Origin: Neorhizobium lilium
GTDB taxonomy: Bacteria; Pseudomonadota; Alphaproteobacteria; Rhizobiales; Rhizobiaceae
Reading direction: 5' to 3'
Assembly (NCBI RefSeq): GCF_004053875.1
Contig: NZ_SBIP01000005.1
Span: 1 to 64,000, forward strand
Length of the DNA stretch: 64,000 nucleotides
The translations under genes and the position numbers were made by a program. Shown one piece after another: positions 18,854-27,479 of the stretch. Each line of letters begins with the position of its first letter. Position 1 is the stretch's first letter. The notes under the pieces are model-generated. The model ran no database searches and was not told the origin of the DNA. It worked only from the letters and a program-made list of their open reading frames with translations.

Positions 18854-19795
18854 ATGACCATCACCCAAAAGATCAGCCGCGCAATCGCCGCCGGCCTTCT
18901 CGCCCTGCCGCTGCTGGCCTATGGCGCACTGGCAGCGAACGATATTTTCGATCTCTCTCCGGATCAGCCGGGCCGTATCCGCGCCGAGAAGGATGCGGCA
19001 GCAGTTTCCGCGATCCCAAAGGACTTCAAGTTTACAAGTCCGGGTAAGTTCACAGTGGCGGTCTCCCCCGGCGGACCGCCGCTGGCGACCTACGCCACCG
19101 ACGCCAAGACGGTGGTCGGGGCGGATCCGGATTATGCGCTGGCGATTGCCGACAGTCTCGGCCTGCAGCTGGAACTGGTGCCCGTCGCCTGGGCCGACTG
19201 GCCGCTTGGCCTGGTCTCCGGCAAATACGATGCCGTCATCTCCAATGTCGGTGTCACGGAGCAGCGCAAGGAGAAATTCGATTTCTCGACCTATCGTCAG
19301 GGCCTGCACGGCTTCTTCGTCAAGGCAGACAGCCCGATCACCTCGATCCGGGAGCCGAAGGATGCCGCGGGCCTGCGCATCACCGTCGGCGCCAGCACCA
19401 ACCAGGAGCGGATCCTCCTCAAGTGGAGCGACGAGAACGTCAAGGCAGGGCTGAAGCCGATCGAGCTGCAATATTACGACGACGATGCTGCTCGGATACT
19501 GGCATTGCAGGCGGGCCGGGCCGACGTGATCGTTCAGCCGCATGCGCAACTGGTCTACATCGCCGCACGTGACAAGAACATCAAGCGGGTTGGTACTTTG
19601 TCGGCCGGCTGGCCGGAACGGTCAGACGTGGCGATCACCACGCGCAAGGGCTCGGGTCTGGCCGATGCTCTGACGCTTGCGACCAACGACCTCATCAAGA
19701 ACGGCGCTTATGCCAGGATCCTTGCGCGCTGGCAGCTTTCCGAAGAAGCGCTGCCGGAATCGCGCACCAATCCGCCGGGTCTTCCCAAAAGCTGA
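18854..19795 (+). CDS. ABC transporter substrate-binding protein, SBP_bac_3 type (copy 2)
   Basis: A 313-aa tandem paralogue of the preceding binding protein, starting at the ATG at 18854. The signal peptide ends around YGALAA. The same N-terminal extension (DLSPDQPGRIRAEKD) and the same C-terminus (ESRTNPPGLPKS) are present, and even the bases after the stop (AAAAGCTGATGTGAC) are shared with copy 1. This indicates local duplication followed by divergence of the binding lobes, probably to widen substrate range for one permease-ATPase. Confidence 0.92.
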   Translation: MTITQKISRAIAAGLLALPLLAYGALAANDIFDLSPDQPGRIRAEKDAAAVSAIPKDFKFTSPGKFTVAVSPGGPPLATYATDAKTVVGADPDYALAIADSLGLQLELVPVAWADWPLGLVSGKYDAVISNVGVTEQRKEKFDFSTYRQGLHGFFVKADSPITSIREPKDAAGLRITVGASTNQERILLKWSDENVKAGLKPIELQYYDDDAARILALQAGRADVIVQPHAQLVYIAARDKNIKRVGTLSAGWPERSDVAITTRKGSGLADALTLATNDLIKNGAYARILARWQLSEEALPESRTNPPGLPKS

Positions 19796-19808
19796 TGTGA
19801 CAAACGAC

Positions 19809-20873
19809 ATGACATCGCCTTCGCTCTCGATCAGCCATATCGGCTTTCTCACCCCCGGGAACTATCCCGACGGCGACCCCGCCGGCGGGCTTGAAGCATC
19901 ACTGAAGCTTTTCGAGGCCGCAGAAGCACTCGGCTTTGATAGTGGCTGGGTCCGGCAGCGGCATCTGGAGCACGGCGTTTCCTCCGCCCCGGTGTTTCTG
20001 GCCGCCGCCGGCCAGCGGACCAGACGGATCCAGCTTGGATCGGCCGTCATCCAGCTCGGCTACGAGAGCCCGTTCCGGCTGGCCGAAGATCTTTCGATGG
20101 CCGATGCGCTGTCCGGTGGACGGCTGAATGTCGGCGTCAGCGCCGGACCGCCGCTGCATGCCGAACTGGTAGCGCCGCTGGTCTTCGATGGTGACTGGCA
20201 GACGTTCGACTTCTCCTATGCCCGCGTCGAGCGCCTACTTGCCAATCTCGCCGGCCATCCCATCGGCGATGGCGAAACCTTCGTGATGTCGCCCGGCAAC
20301 CGCCAGCGCGCCCGCCTGCAGCCTTTTGCAAAGGGATTGCAGGATCGAGTCTGGTACGGCGGCGGGTCACTCCGTTCATCGGAATGGGCCGGCAGGACCG
20401 CCCTCAACCTGATGATCGGCAGCCTGACCTCCGGCGACGTGTCCGACGATTTCTTCGACGCGCAGGCGCAGCAGCTATCCGCCTATCGCAAGTCTCTGCC
20501 GGCCGGCATGACGCCGCGGGTCGCCGCCGGCCGGGTGATCGTGCCGACGGACGGCGCGGATCGCCGGACGAGAAATAAATACCAAGCCTACGCAGCGAGC
20601 CGCCACGAGCGGACCCTGTCGCCGCAGGGGCCGCGCCGCACGCTCTTCAGCCGCGATCTGGTGGGCAGTTCCGACGAGATCCTCGAGCGGCTGTTCGCAG
20701 ACGCGGTGCTGCCGGACGTCCGCGAACTGAGACTTGAACTTCCGTATGAATTGGCGCTCGAGGAATACGTGCAGATCATCACCGATTTTGCCGAAAAGAT
20801 CGCGCCGCAGCTCGGCTGGCGGCCAGCCGAGGCACCCGAGACGCCCGCCGAACAGACGAAAGCATCCGCATGA
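19809..20873 (+). CDS. LLM-class flavin-dependent oxidoreductase
   Basis: A 354-aa luciferase-like protein starting at the ATG at 19809. It opens with SISHIGFLTPGNYPDGDP, followed by EALGFDSGWVRQRHLEHG, SAVIQLGYESPFRLAEDLSMAD and GGRLNVGVSAGPP, the FMN-binding barrel strands. It belongs to a different LLM subgroup from the two NtaA/MsnO8-type proteins upstream. Its stop overlaps the start of the beta-lyase gene by 4 bases, so the two are translationally coupled. It probably oxidises the sulfur compound or the thiol released from it. Confidence 0.85.
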   Translation: MTSPSLSISHIGFLTPGNYPDGDPAGGLEASLKLFEAAEALGFDSGWVRQRHLEHGVSSAPVFLAAAGQRTRRIQLGSAVIQLGYESPFRLAEDLSMADALSGGRLNVGVSAGPPLHAELVAPLVFDGDWQTFDFSYARVERLLANLAGHPIGDGETFVMSPGNRQRARLQPFAKGLQDRVWYGGGSLRSSEWAGRTALNLMIGSLTSGDVSDDFFDAQAQQLSAYRKSLPAGMTPRVAAGRVIVPTDGADRRTRNKYQAYAASRHERTLSPQGPRRTLFSRDLVGSSDEILERLFADAVLPDVRELRLELPYELALEEYVQIITDFAEKIAPQLGWRPAEAPETPAEQTKASA

Positions 20874-22060
20874 CCAAAGATCGCACTCCCTCGGGCAAGC
20901 TCGGCATCAACACTCAGCTGGTGCGGGCCGGATATGACCCGTTCGATTATCACGGCTTCATCAACCCGCCGCCGGTGCGGGCATCGACCGTGCTGTTTCC
21001 GACCGCCGAGGTCATGGACACGCATGCTCAGAAATACACTTACGGGACGCGCGGCACGCCGACCACCAATGCGCTATGTGATGCGATCAACGAGCTTGAA
21101 GGAGCGGCCGGCACGATCCTTGTGCCCTCCGGCCTGGCGGCGGTGACGATCGCCTTCCTGGCTTATCTTTCGCCCGGCGACCACGCGCTGGTCGTCGATT
21201 CCGTCTATGGCCCGACGCGGCATTTCTGCGAGACGGTGCTGGCGCGTTTCGGGATCGAGGCGGAATTCTACGATCCGATGATCGGCGCCGACATCGAGAG
21301 GCTGTTCCGGGCCAATACCAGGCTCGTTCATACCGAGGCGCCGGGATCGAATACGTTCGAGATGCAGGACATCCCGGCGATCGTGGAGGTGGCGCACCGG
21401 CGACGGGCCGTCGTGACCATGGACAATACCTGGGCGACACCGCTCTATTTCAAGCCGCTGGAGTTCGGCGTCGACATCTCGATCCAGGCCGTCACCAAAT
21501 ATCCTGCCGGCCATGCCGACGTGCTGATGGGAACCGTTTCGGCCAATGCCGAGCACTGGCCGCGGCTGAAGGAGACCAACGGTGCGCTCGGAATCTGCGG
21601 CGCGCCCGACGATGCCTATCAGGTGCTGCGCGGCCTGCGCACCATGGGTGTGCGGCTCGACCGCCATCAGCAGAGCGCGCTTGCCGTCGCACATTGGCTG
21701 GAGAGCCGGGACGAGGTTGCCCGCGTCCTGCATCCGGCGCTGCCGAGCTTTCCGGGCCACGATATCTGGAAGCGCGACTTCAAGGGCGCCAGCGGTATCT
21801 TCTCCTTCGTGCTTGCCGTCGAACGCAAGCAGGATTTCAAGCGCAAGGCGCAGGCCTTTCTTGATGCGCTGACATTGTTCGGGCTCGGCTATTCCTGGGG
21901 CGGGTTTATGAGCCTCGCGCTGCATGTCAATCTCTTCGATCGCAGGGTGACCCCACCGCCTGCCGGCGGGCCGGTCCTCCGGCTTCAGATCGGACTGGAA
22001 GAGGTCGACGATCTTATTGATGATCTCGAAAGGGGATTTGCAGCTGCCGAAGCGACCTGA
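20870..22060 (+). CDS. metC: Cystathionine beta-lyase-type PLP enzyme
   Basis: A 396-aa Cys/Met-metabolism PLP enzyme (trans-sulfuration family). The PLP lysine is in QAVTKYPAGHADVLMGT. Other hallmarks are TYGTRGTPTTNALCDAINELEGA, TMDNTWATPLYFKPLEFGVDIS and the C-terminal YSWGGFMSLALH, typical of MetC. It cleaves the C-S bond of cystathionine or other S-substituted cysteines to give a thiol, pyruvate and ammonia. As last gene of an organosulfur operon it more likely acts on an imported S-conjugate than in methionine biosynthesis. A perfect palindrome follows the stop. Confidence 0.9.
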   Translation: MTKDRTPSGKLGINTQLVRAGYDPFDYHGFINPPPVRASTVLFPTAEVMDTHAQKYTYGTRGTPTTNALCDAINELEGAAGTILVPSGLAAVTIAFLAYLSPGDHALVVDSVYGPTRHFCETVLARFGIEAEFYDPMIGADIERLFRANTRLVHTEAPGSNTFEMQDIPAIVEVAHRRRAVVTMDNTWATPLYFKPLEFGVDISIQAVTKYPAGHADVLMGTVSANAEHWPRLKETNGALGICGAPDDAYQVLRGLRTMGVRLDRHQQSALAVAHWLESRDEVARVLHPALPSFPGHDIWKRDFKGASGIFSFVLAVERKQDFKRKAQAFLDALTLFGLGYSWGGFMSLALHVNLFDRRVTPPPAGGPVLRLQIGLEEVDDLIDDLERGFAAAEAT

Positions 22061-22061
22061 T

Positions 22062-22075
22062 TGCCGACGTCGGCA
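22062..22075. terminator. Perfect palindrome TGCCGACGTCGGCA after metC
   Basis: A 14-bp perfect inverted repeat starts 2 bases after the metC stop codon. There is no T-run, so termination would be weak. It could alternatively be a protein-binding site. Confidence 0.35.
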
Positions 22076-22484
22076 GACGAGAGGGAGCCGGGCGGTCATT
22101 CGCAGCCTGCGACGATTGCGATCATGCCGACGACCGTAGGTCCGCCATGTGATGACGGAGGTCCGTGTTGATAGCCTCGGTACTCGACACCATGACGCCT
22201 GTACAGAGGGTTGCCAACGTGATGCCGGCAGGTTCGGCGATCTTCAGGCTGGACACGGCAAGTAAGCTCCGAATATCCGTTGGGCCAGGGCGCTTTTCCG
22301 TTGGGATGATAGTCCCGGTCGCGTCCACCGCGCGGGTGCGGGCGAATGATCCTGAGAAGCTGCGTCGCTTGGGGTCCATAGATGTCGGCGAAAACATCGT
22401 CCGGCTCGGCGGTTTTTGCAAACACGCCTTCTGCAGACGCCCCTCAAGGCTCAGGCGCTTGAAGGAGCGCTCTAATCTGCATCG
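22076..22484. other. Convergent intergenic region, possible gene rubble
   Basis: Over 400 bases separate metC (plus) from the DszA-like gene (minus). Minus-strand translations near 22420-22100 stay open for about 100 codons in two frames and contain a segment such as GITLATLCTGVMVSSTEAIN. I cannot match it to a family and see no start signal. It may be the remnant of a deleted gene. No terminator with a T-run was found for either flanking operon. Confidence 0.35.
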
Positions 22485-23798
22485 TCACCCCGCCACGGGA
22501 TGCGGCAGTCGGTATCGCTCCCGAACCGTATTTTCCTCGTAATGCGTCCGGTAGACGCCGCGATCCTGGAGAATCGGCACGACCCTGTCGATGAACTCTA
22601 CGATATCGTCCGGTGCGCGGGGCGGCTGCAGCGTGTAGCCGTCCACCGTGCCGTCGGCCCAGAGATCGATGATGGCGTCGGCGACCTCGTCCGGCGTGCC
22701 GAGCAGCAGCCGGTGGTGCCCTTCCGAGCGGCGTACCGCCTGGCGAGCCGTGATTTTTTCATGGGCCAGCAGATCCGACAGACCAAGGCCCATGCCGACA
22801 GCCTGCAACCGGTTGGGATCGGGAATGAAGCGTTCGGCGTCCAGCACCGCGTCGGGATCGAAACCATCGGGATCGATCCCGTTCTCCTTGACGAAGCGGG
22901 CGATGAGACCGTCCTCCGAACCCGCGCCGCTGAATAGTTCGTGCTTGCGCAACGCCTCATCGCGGGTGTCTCCGAGGATCACCACCAGGCCGGGGACGAT
23001 GCGGATGCCCGACGGATCGCGGCCCATGGCTGCCGCTCGATCCTTGACCTTCCTGCCGAAAGCCTGGCCGGCGCCGCGCGACAGGATATTGCAGTAGATG
23101 ATTTCTCCATGGCGGGCCGCAAGCTCGATGCCGCCTTCGGAGGCGCCTGCCTGCGCAATGACCGGATGGCCCTGCGGACCACGCGGGACGTTGAGAGGCC
23201 CTTTGATGTTGAAGTGATCGCCGACATGGTCGATCGCATGGGCGCTGGAAGCATCCCAGAACCGGCCGTCCGGAATGTCACCCTCGCGCGCCGGATCCCA
23301 GCTCGCCCAGAGCTTCTTGGCGACATCCAGGAATTCGGACGCCTTGGCATAACGCTCGCTGCGCGGCGGCAGCGGCTCGGATCCGAAGTTTGCGGCGACA
23401 TTGGGGTTGAACGAGGAGACGATGTTGACGATCAGCCGGCCGCCCGAGACGATGTCCACGGACTGGGTGCGGCGGGCAAGATTATAGGGCGAATTGTAGG
23501 TCGAGGACATGGTCGCCACGAAGCCGATGTCCGGCACCTGCGCGGCGAGCGCCGTGCAGAGGATCAACGGGTCGATCGTGTGGAACGGCCGCCCGTTTGG
23601 ATCGGTCATCAGCGCCGGATGGTCGGAGAAGAACACCGCATCGAACAGGCCCCTGTGGGCAAGTTCGGTCAGCCGGCGGTAATAATCGGGATCGTTGATA
23701 TCGTGGCGGCTTCCGGTCCGGTACTTCCAGGCATTGCCGAGGTAACCTGTCGTGTTGATGCCGACATTCAGATTGAGCTTTCGTGTCGCGCTTGTCAT
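22485..23798 (-). CDS. DszA-like monooxygenase (NtaA/SnaA/DszA family)
   Basis: A 437-aa FMNH2-dependent monooxygenase starting at the ATG at 23798. Family signatures include NVGINTTGYLGNAWKYR, ATMSSTYNSPYNLARRTQSVDIVSGGRL and GPLNVPRGPQGHPVIAQAGASEGGIELAARHGE. DszA opens the ring of dibenzothiophene sulfone to a sulfinate, and relatives cleave other sulfones or C-N bonds. It is the last gene of the minus-strand operon that carries DszC-like and DszB-like genes, giving all three dsz functions together. The natural substrate is unknown. Confidence 0.88.
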   Translation of the reverse strand: MTSATRKLNLNVGINTTGYLGNAWKYRTGSRHDINDPDYYRRLTELAHRGLFDAVFFSDHPALMTDPNGRPFHTIDPLILCTALAAQVPDIGFVATMSSTYNSPYNLARRTQSVDIVSGGRLIVNIVSSFNPNVAANFGSEPLPPRSERYAKASEFLDVAKKLWASWDPAREGDIPDGRFWDASSAHAIDHVGDHFNIKGPLNVPRGPQGHPVIAQAGASEGGIELAARHGEIIYCNILSRGAGQAFGRKVKDRAAAMGRDPSGIRIVPGLVVILGDTRDEALRKHELFSGAGSEDGLIARFVKENGIDPDGFDPDAVLDAERFIPDPNRLQAVGMGLGLSDLLAHEKITARQAVRRSEGHHRLLLGTPDEVADAIIDLWADGTVDGYTLQPPRAPDDIVEFIDRVVPILQDRGVYRTHYEENTVRERYRLPHPVAG

Positions 23799-23799
23799 G

Positions 23800-24318
23800 T
23801 CACTGATAATCCTTGTGTTCGGCAGGATAGAAATCGCCGATGACCACATCGACGCCCGGGCTTGCCTTGAGGCTGCCGGCACCGCCGACCATGATGATGC
23901 GTCGCACGCCTGGACTATGGGCGCCGATGACGGCGTCATGGCCGGCGACGATCTTTGCCACATCGTCCTCGTCGGCGATGTCGGCCTTGAGAGTGATCAG
24001 CCGTTCCTGCGGCGCGAGATCCGTGGAGCGGGTAACGGCGGTGACACGCAAGGCACGGCACAGTGCCTCGAGGCTCTCGGTTGGAGCGCGGCCGAGCGTG
24101 TCGATGAATATCTGGAAAAGATGCGGGGGCATGTCGGCCTGCAATGCGTCGATACCGCGCTGCCGGATGCGCATCCGGAAACCCTGCACGTAATCGGCGC
24201 GGATCGCGTCGCGCTCGAAGACGGCAGTGTCGATGCCGTTCTTTTTGAGACCTTGGGCCAGCGCCAGGCCGCCGGGTCCTCCGCCGATAATGGCCACGTC
24301 AACACATGGAATGCTCAT
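23800..24318 (-). pseudogene. Chimeric remnant: FAD monooxygenase N-terminus joined to NmrA-type C-terminal fragments
   Basis: A 172-aa open frame made of pieces. Residues about 1-75 begin a flavoprotein monooxygenase (VAIIGGGPGGLALAQGLKKNG, then ADYVQGFRMRIRQRGIDAL). After TES it becomes an NAD(P)-binding reductase fragment (VTRSTDLAPQ, DIADEDDVAKIVAGHDAVIGA). Part of the middle of that fold is then skipped (SPGVRRIIMVGGAGSLKASPGV). Neither fold is complete. The frame is intact, overlaps the upstream gene by 4 bases and stops 1 base before the DszA-like start, so it may persist only for translational coupling. Confidence 0.65.
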
Positions 24319-25190
24319 GGAGATGACCCGGCAAGTGCGGCTTTGGAGGCCAGCTGTTCGGAAATAAAGGCCTCGACGCTGCGGGGTGCATGGCCGAGTA
24401 GGGTGGCAACCGTGTCCGTTGTCGCCGCCGCTCGTCCCGCGGCGATCAGCGTTGCGAACTGCGCCACGGCGCGATGTTCGAATTCGTCATAGGCGGTCGC
24501 CGGCGGAAGCTTCTGGATGACCGGAACCTGGCGGTTCAGGATCTCGGAGAGGAGGCCGGCCACCCGACGGGGCGTTACCACTGCCGGGCCGGTGAGATTC
24601 AGTACCTCGTTGACGACGGCTTCCGCCGAGAGCTGGTGAACGGCGACGTCCGCGATGTCGCGCGCATCGATATAACCGATGCCGGCATCCGGATTGCCTG
24701 TGAACACGGGTTTGCCGTCCAGCACCTGCCGGATGGTGTTGGCGAGCGACACCTGCATCCAGGCGTTGGGGCGGAGCGAGACATGCTCCATTGCGAGTCC
24801 GCGCAGATGTCGTTCGACGATGGCATGCGCTTCGCCCGAGATCGAACTGCCGGGTGGGTCGATGGTCCAGTCCGATCCAGAAATCTTGACGATCCGGCCC
24901 AAGCCGGCAATTGACGCGGCTTTGACGACGAAGAGCTGGTCCGCAGCCAGTGCAGGGCTGATCGGCGACAGCAGCAGAAGCCGCTCGACGCCGCGCATCG
25001 CCGTCGCCAGGGAAACGGGGTCGGCAAATTCGCCGATGGCGATCTGCACGGCCGGACCGAACAGCTTTAGGGCGACGTCCGGCCTGCGGGTGAAGACGCG
25101 AGCCAGCTGGCCGGCCGCGGTCAGCCTTTCCACCACCAGCCGGCCAAGCCTGCCGGTGGCCCCGGTCACGAGGATAGGAGCAGCGCTCAT
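24315..25190 (-). CDS. NmrA/QOR2-type NAD(P)H-binding protein
   Basis: A 291-aa atypical short-chain dehydrogenase starting at the ATG at 25190, which overlaps the previous stop. The dinucleotide site is VTGATGRLGRLVVERL. A GSDWTIDPPGSSISGEAHAIVERHL stretch and YIDARDIADVAVHQL match NmrA-like quinone reductases and regulators. There is no classical YxxxK triad. Its place between a DszB-like gene and the monooxygenase remnant suggests redox support or a sensor role. It is not a recognisable flavin reductase of the SsuE or DszD kind. Confidence 0.8.
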   Translation of the reverse strand: MSAAPILVTGATGRLGRLVVERLTAAGQLARVFTRRPDVALKLFGPAVQIAIGEFADPVSLATAMRGVERLLLLSPISPALAADQLFVVKAASIAGLGRIVKISGSDWTIDPPGSSISGEAHAIVERHLRGLAMEHVSLRPNAWMQVSLANTIRQVLDGKPVFTGNPDAGIGYIDARDIADVAVHQLSAEAVVNEVLNLTGPAVVTPRRVAGLLSEILNRQVPVIQKLPPATAYDEFEHRAVAQFATLIAAGRAAATTDTVATLLGHAPRSVEAFISEQLASKAALAGSSP

Positions 25191-26224
25191 GCGGCATTCC
25201 GACGGCCGGCCGCATTCAACGGTGTCCGATCGATCCAGCCGAACACATCGAAATCGGTCGGGATGAAGCCCCATTGCAGCAGGAAAGTCTTGAAATGCTC
25301 GAAGGCGGCGATCTGCTCGTCTTCAAGCGTCAGTTCGAGGTGCTTATGGACGTCTGGGCCATTGGCCGCCCAGATCGCATCTTCGCCGACGCCGATCTCG
25401 CCGGCGATCAGCCGCACCGCGTCGTCCGGATTGGCCTCTGCCCAACCGGCGACCTGGCCGACGGTGGCGACGAGATCGGCCACCAGGTCGAAATGCTCGT
25501 CGATGAAGCGGGCATCGACCGTCAATGGGCGGGGCGTGCCGTTGTTAATGCGGATCTTCGGGTCCGGATGAAAGCCGAACTCTGACACGACGACTGCGCC
25601 GATCTGGTTGGCCAGCACGATGCCCTCGGCGCCCTTGACAAAAAACGCGTCGATATCGCCGCGGGCGAGCGCCAGAAGCTCGTCGCCATAAGGATACCGG
25701 CGTTTAAGGCCGAGAAAGGCTGCGTTCCCGCGTTCGATCAGGCTGGCCTCCACGCTGTCGAGATAGACGAGCTCGACATCTGCAGGGGTCAGGCCTTCGA
25801 GGGAAAGCGCGGAGACGATGCCCTTCAGCGCCGTGGCGCGCTGGAAATCGACGATCTGCTCGCCCGGCTTGCGGGGCACGCCGATGCGGCGCCCCTTCAG
25901 ATCCGCGCCTTTGGTTATTCCCGACGACGGGAGCGCGATGACGGCCTGGAACTCGTCCGTGGTGGTGATGCCGACCACGCGGGTTTCGCGCCCGCCGGAG
26001 CGCGCCCAGATCGGCGGAATGTTGCCGCCCTGCCGGAAGGAATAGTCGAGCGCGTGGGTAAAATGGCTCTGGCGGCCCGCCGGGTCAGCGCTGTCGCGGA
26101 TGGAGCGCACGGAAACGCCGCTGGCCTGGAACTGCCGATCGACCCAGCCGAGCTGGTGCGCGACCGAAAGGGGCGTCGGTGCCGGGCAGCGGGTATACCA
26201 GACGGAATCGAGAGGGTTGGACAC
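25187..26224 (-). CDS. DszB-like sulfinate desulfinase (copy 1)
   Basis: A 345-aa protein with the periplasmic-binding-protein fold but no signal peptide. The start is the GTG at 26224, set by AGGAG 7 bases upstream; longer starts would run into the upstream gene. It aligns with 2-(2-hydroxyphenyl)benzenesulfinate desulfinase DszB: C13 in YTRCPAPTP corresponds to the DszB nucleophile C27, H54 in RQSHFTH to H60 and R64 in RQGGNIPP to R70. Desulfinases release sulfite from a sulfinate in the cytoplasm. Automatic annotation would probably call it a nitrate/sulfonate binding protein. The substrate is unknown. Confidence 0.78.
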   Translation of the reverse strand: MSNPLDSVWYTRCPAPTPLSVAHQLGWVDRQFQASGVSVRSIRDSADPAGRQSHFTHALDYSFRQGGNIPPIWARSGGRETRVVGITTTDEFQAVIALPSSGITKGADLKGRRIGVPRKPGEQIVDFQRATALKGIVSALSLEGLTPADVELVYLDSVEASLIERGNAAFLGLKRRYPYGDELLALARGDIDAFFVKGAEGIVLANQIGAVVVSEFGFHPDPKIRINNGTPRPLTVDARFIDEHFDLVADLVATVGQVAGWAEANPDDAVRLIAGEIGVGEDAIWAANGPDVHKHLELTLEDEQIAAFEHFKTFLLQWGFIPTDFDVFGWIDRTPLNAAGRRNAA

Positions 26225-26234
26225 CTTAAAACTC

Positions 26235-27467
26235 CTAGCTGCGGCCGACGACGGTGAGGCGGGGTTGCTGGTGCGGCCGGACCGGCACGGGATTGAGCGG
26301 TACGGCCGGCGCAGCGGCATGACGGCCGAAAGCGGCCTTGGCGAGCATGGTGCGGATCAGGTTGTTCTGCGGCGCGTGCGCCTTGCCGGACACCACGTCG
26401 CGGTGATGACGCTCGAGCGGATTGTCGCGGCTGAGGCCGGGATTGCCGCCGAGGTCCAAGGCCAGCGTGGTGACCGCAATGGCGTTGTCGATGACGGTAT
26501 GCTTGACCGCCGCCGCATCCGGGTCGAACGGGCGCCCGGCATCGAAATCCTCAGCGATAGAGCGGAGCAGCCGGCGGTTGACGGTCAGCAGGACCTCGAT
26601 CTGCCCCAGTCCGTCCTGAATGCGTGGAACGGTCGAGAGCGGCGCGCCGAGGCTGGCGGGCGCCCGGGTCGTGGTGAATTCGATCAGCCAGTCGCGCGCG
26701 CCGCGCGCCGCGCCGTCGTAGATTGCCGGTACAAGGCTGAAATACCAGGCGCCCATGCGCTCGTCGCGCTTCAGGCCCTGGCTTGCAGGCGCCAGGTCGA
26801 TGATGTCTTCCAAAGGGATTGCGACGTCGTCCAGAATGAGATCGTCGCTGTTGGTGGCGCGCATGCCGGTGGCGTTCCAGGTCTTTTCGACGCGGATGCC
26901 ATCGGCCGATGTCGGCACCAAGAAGGAACCGAGCCGCGGCTCCGGCTCGTCGGTGACGGCCAGCACCGAAACCCAGCGCAACAATGGAATGCCGGTCGCA
27001 TAGGTCTTGTGGCCGGTGATGCGCCATTGATCGCCGACCCGGCGGGCCACCGTTTCAGGCAATGAACCGTGGGACGGCGAGCCGACGCGGGGTTCCACCT
27101 GTGCGGCATTGATCAGCGCGACCCCGTCGCGGTTCGCCTTCGTCAGGCGTTCGATCAGATGGTCCGGCCATTTGCCGGAGATGCGGAGCGAATAGTGCTG
27201 GTTGTAATGCATGGAGAGCACCAGCGCGGTGGACGGTTCGCCGCGGGCGATGGCCGAAACGACGGCCAGCGCCTCGCTCAGTCCGCCACCGAGGCCGCCG
27301 TGTTCGACGGCGGTCACCAGACCGAGCAGGCCGGCCTGGTGAAGCGCGTCGAAATTGGCGAACGGGAATTCGCCGGTGGCATCATAATGACCGGCGGTCA
27401 GCGCGAACCGCTTGCCCAGTTCCTCGGCCCTGACGATCGCATCGGCAAGATCGGCGGAAACAGTCAT
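26235..27467 (-). CDS. DszC-like flavin monooxygenase of the acyl-CoA dehydrogenase fold
   Basis: A 410-aa group-D flavoprotein. The layout is N-terminal helices (AGLLGLVTAVEHGGLGGGLSEAL), a middle beta domain (DQWRITGHKTYATG, WNATGMRATNSDDLILDDV) and C-terminal helices ending NPLERHHRDVVSGKAHAPQNN. No acyl-CoA dehydrogenase base is evident. The fold matches DszC, SfnB and HsaA monooxygenases that use FMNH2. It lies between two DszB-like genes, 12 and 10 bases apart from them, so sulfoxidation of the same substrate is the likely role. An EutD-type acyl-CoA oxidase is less likely from context. Confidence 0.82.
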   Translation of the reverse strand: MTVSADLADAIVRAEELGKRFALTAGHYDATGEFPFANFDALHQAGLLGLVTAVEHGGLGGGLSEALAVVSAIARGEPSTALVLSMHYNQHYSLRISGKWPDHLIERLTKANRDGVALINAAQVEPRVGSPSHGSLPETVARRVGDQWRITGHKTYATGIPLLRWVSVLAVTDEPEPRLGSFLVPTSADGIRVEKTWNATGMRATNSDDLILDDVAIPLEDIIDLAPASQGLKRDERMGAWYFSLVPAIYDGAARGARDWLIEFTTTRAPASLGAPLSTVPRIQDGLGQIEVLLTVNRRLLRSIAEDFDAGRPFDPDAAAVKHTVIDNAIAVTTLALDLGGNPGLSRDNPLERHHRDVVSGKAHAPQNNLIRTMLAKAAFGRHAAAPAVPLNPVPVRPHQQPRLTVVGRS

Positions 27468-27479
27468 GGAATTCTCCGA

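Noticed and set aside
22096..22425. Overlapping ~100-codon minus-strand frames as a real gene
   Set aside because: No start signal, no family resemblance, and two frames equally open; listed only as possible rubble.
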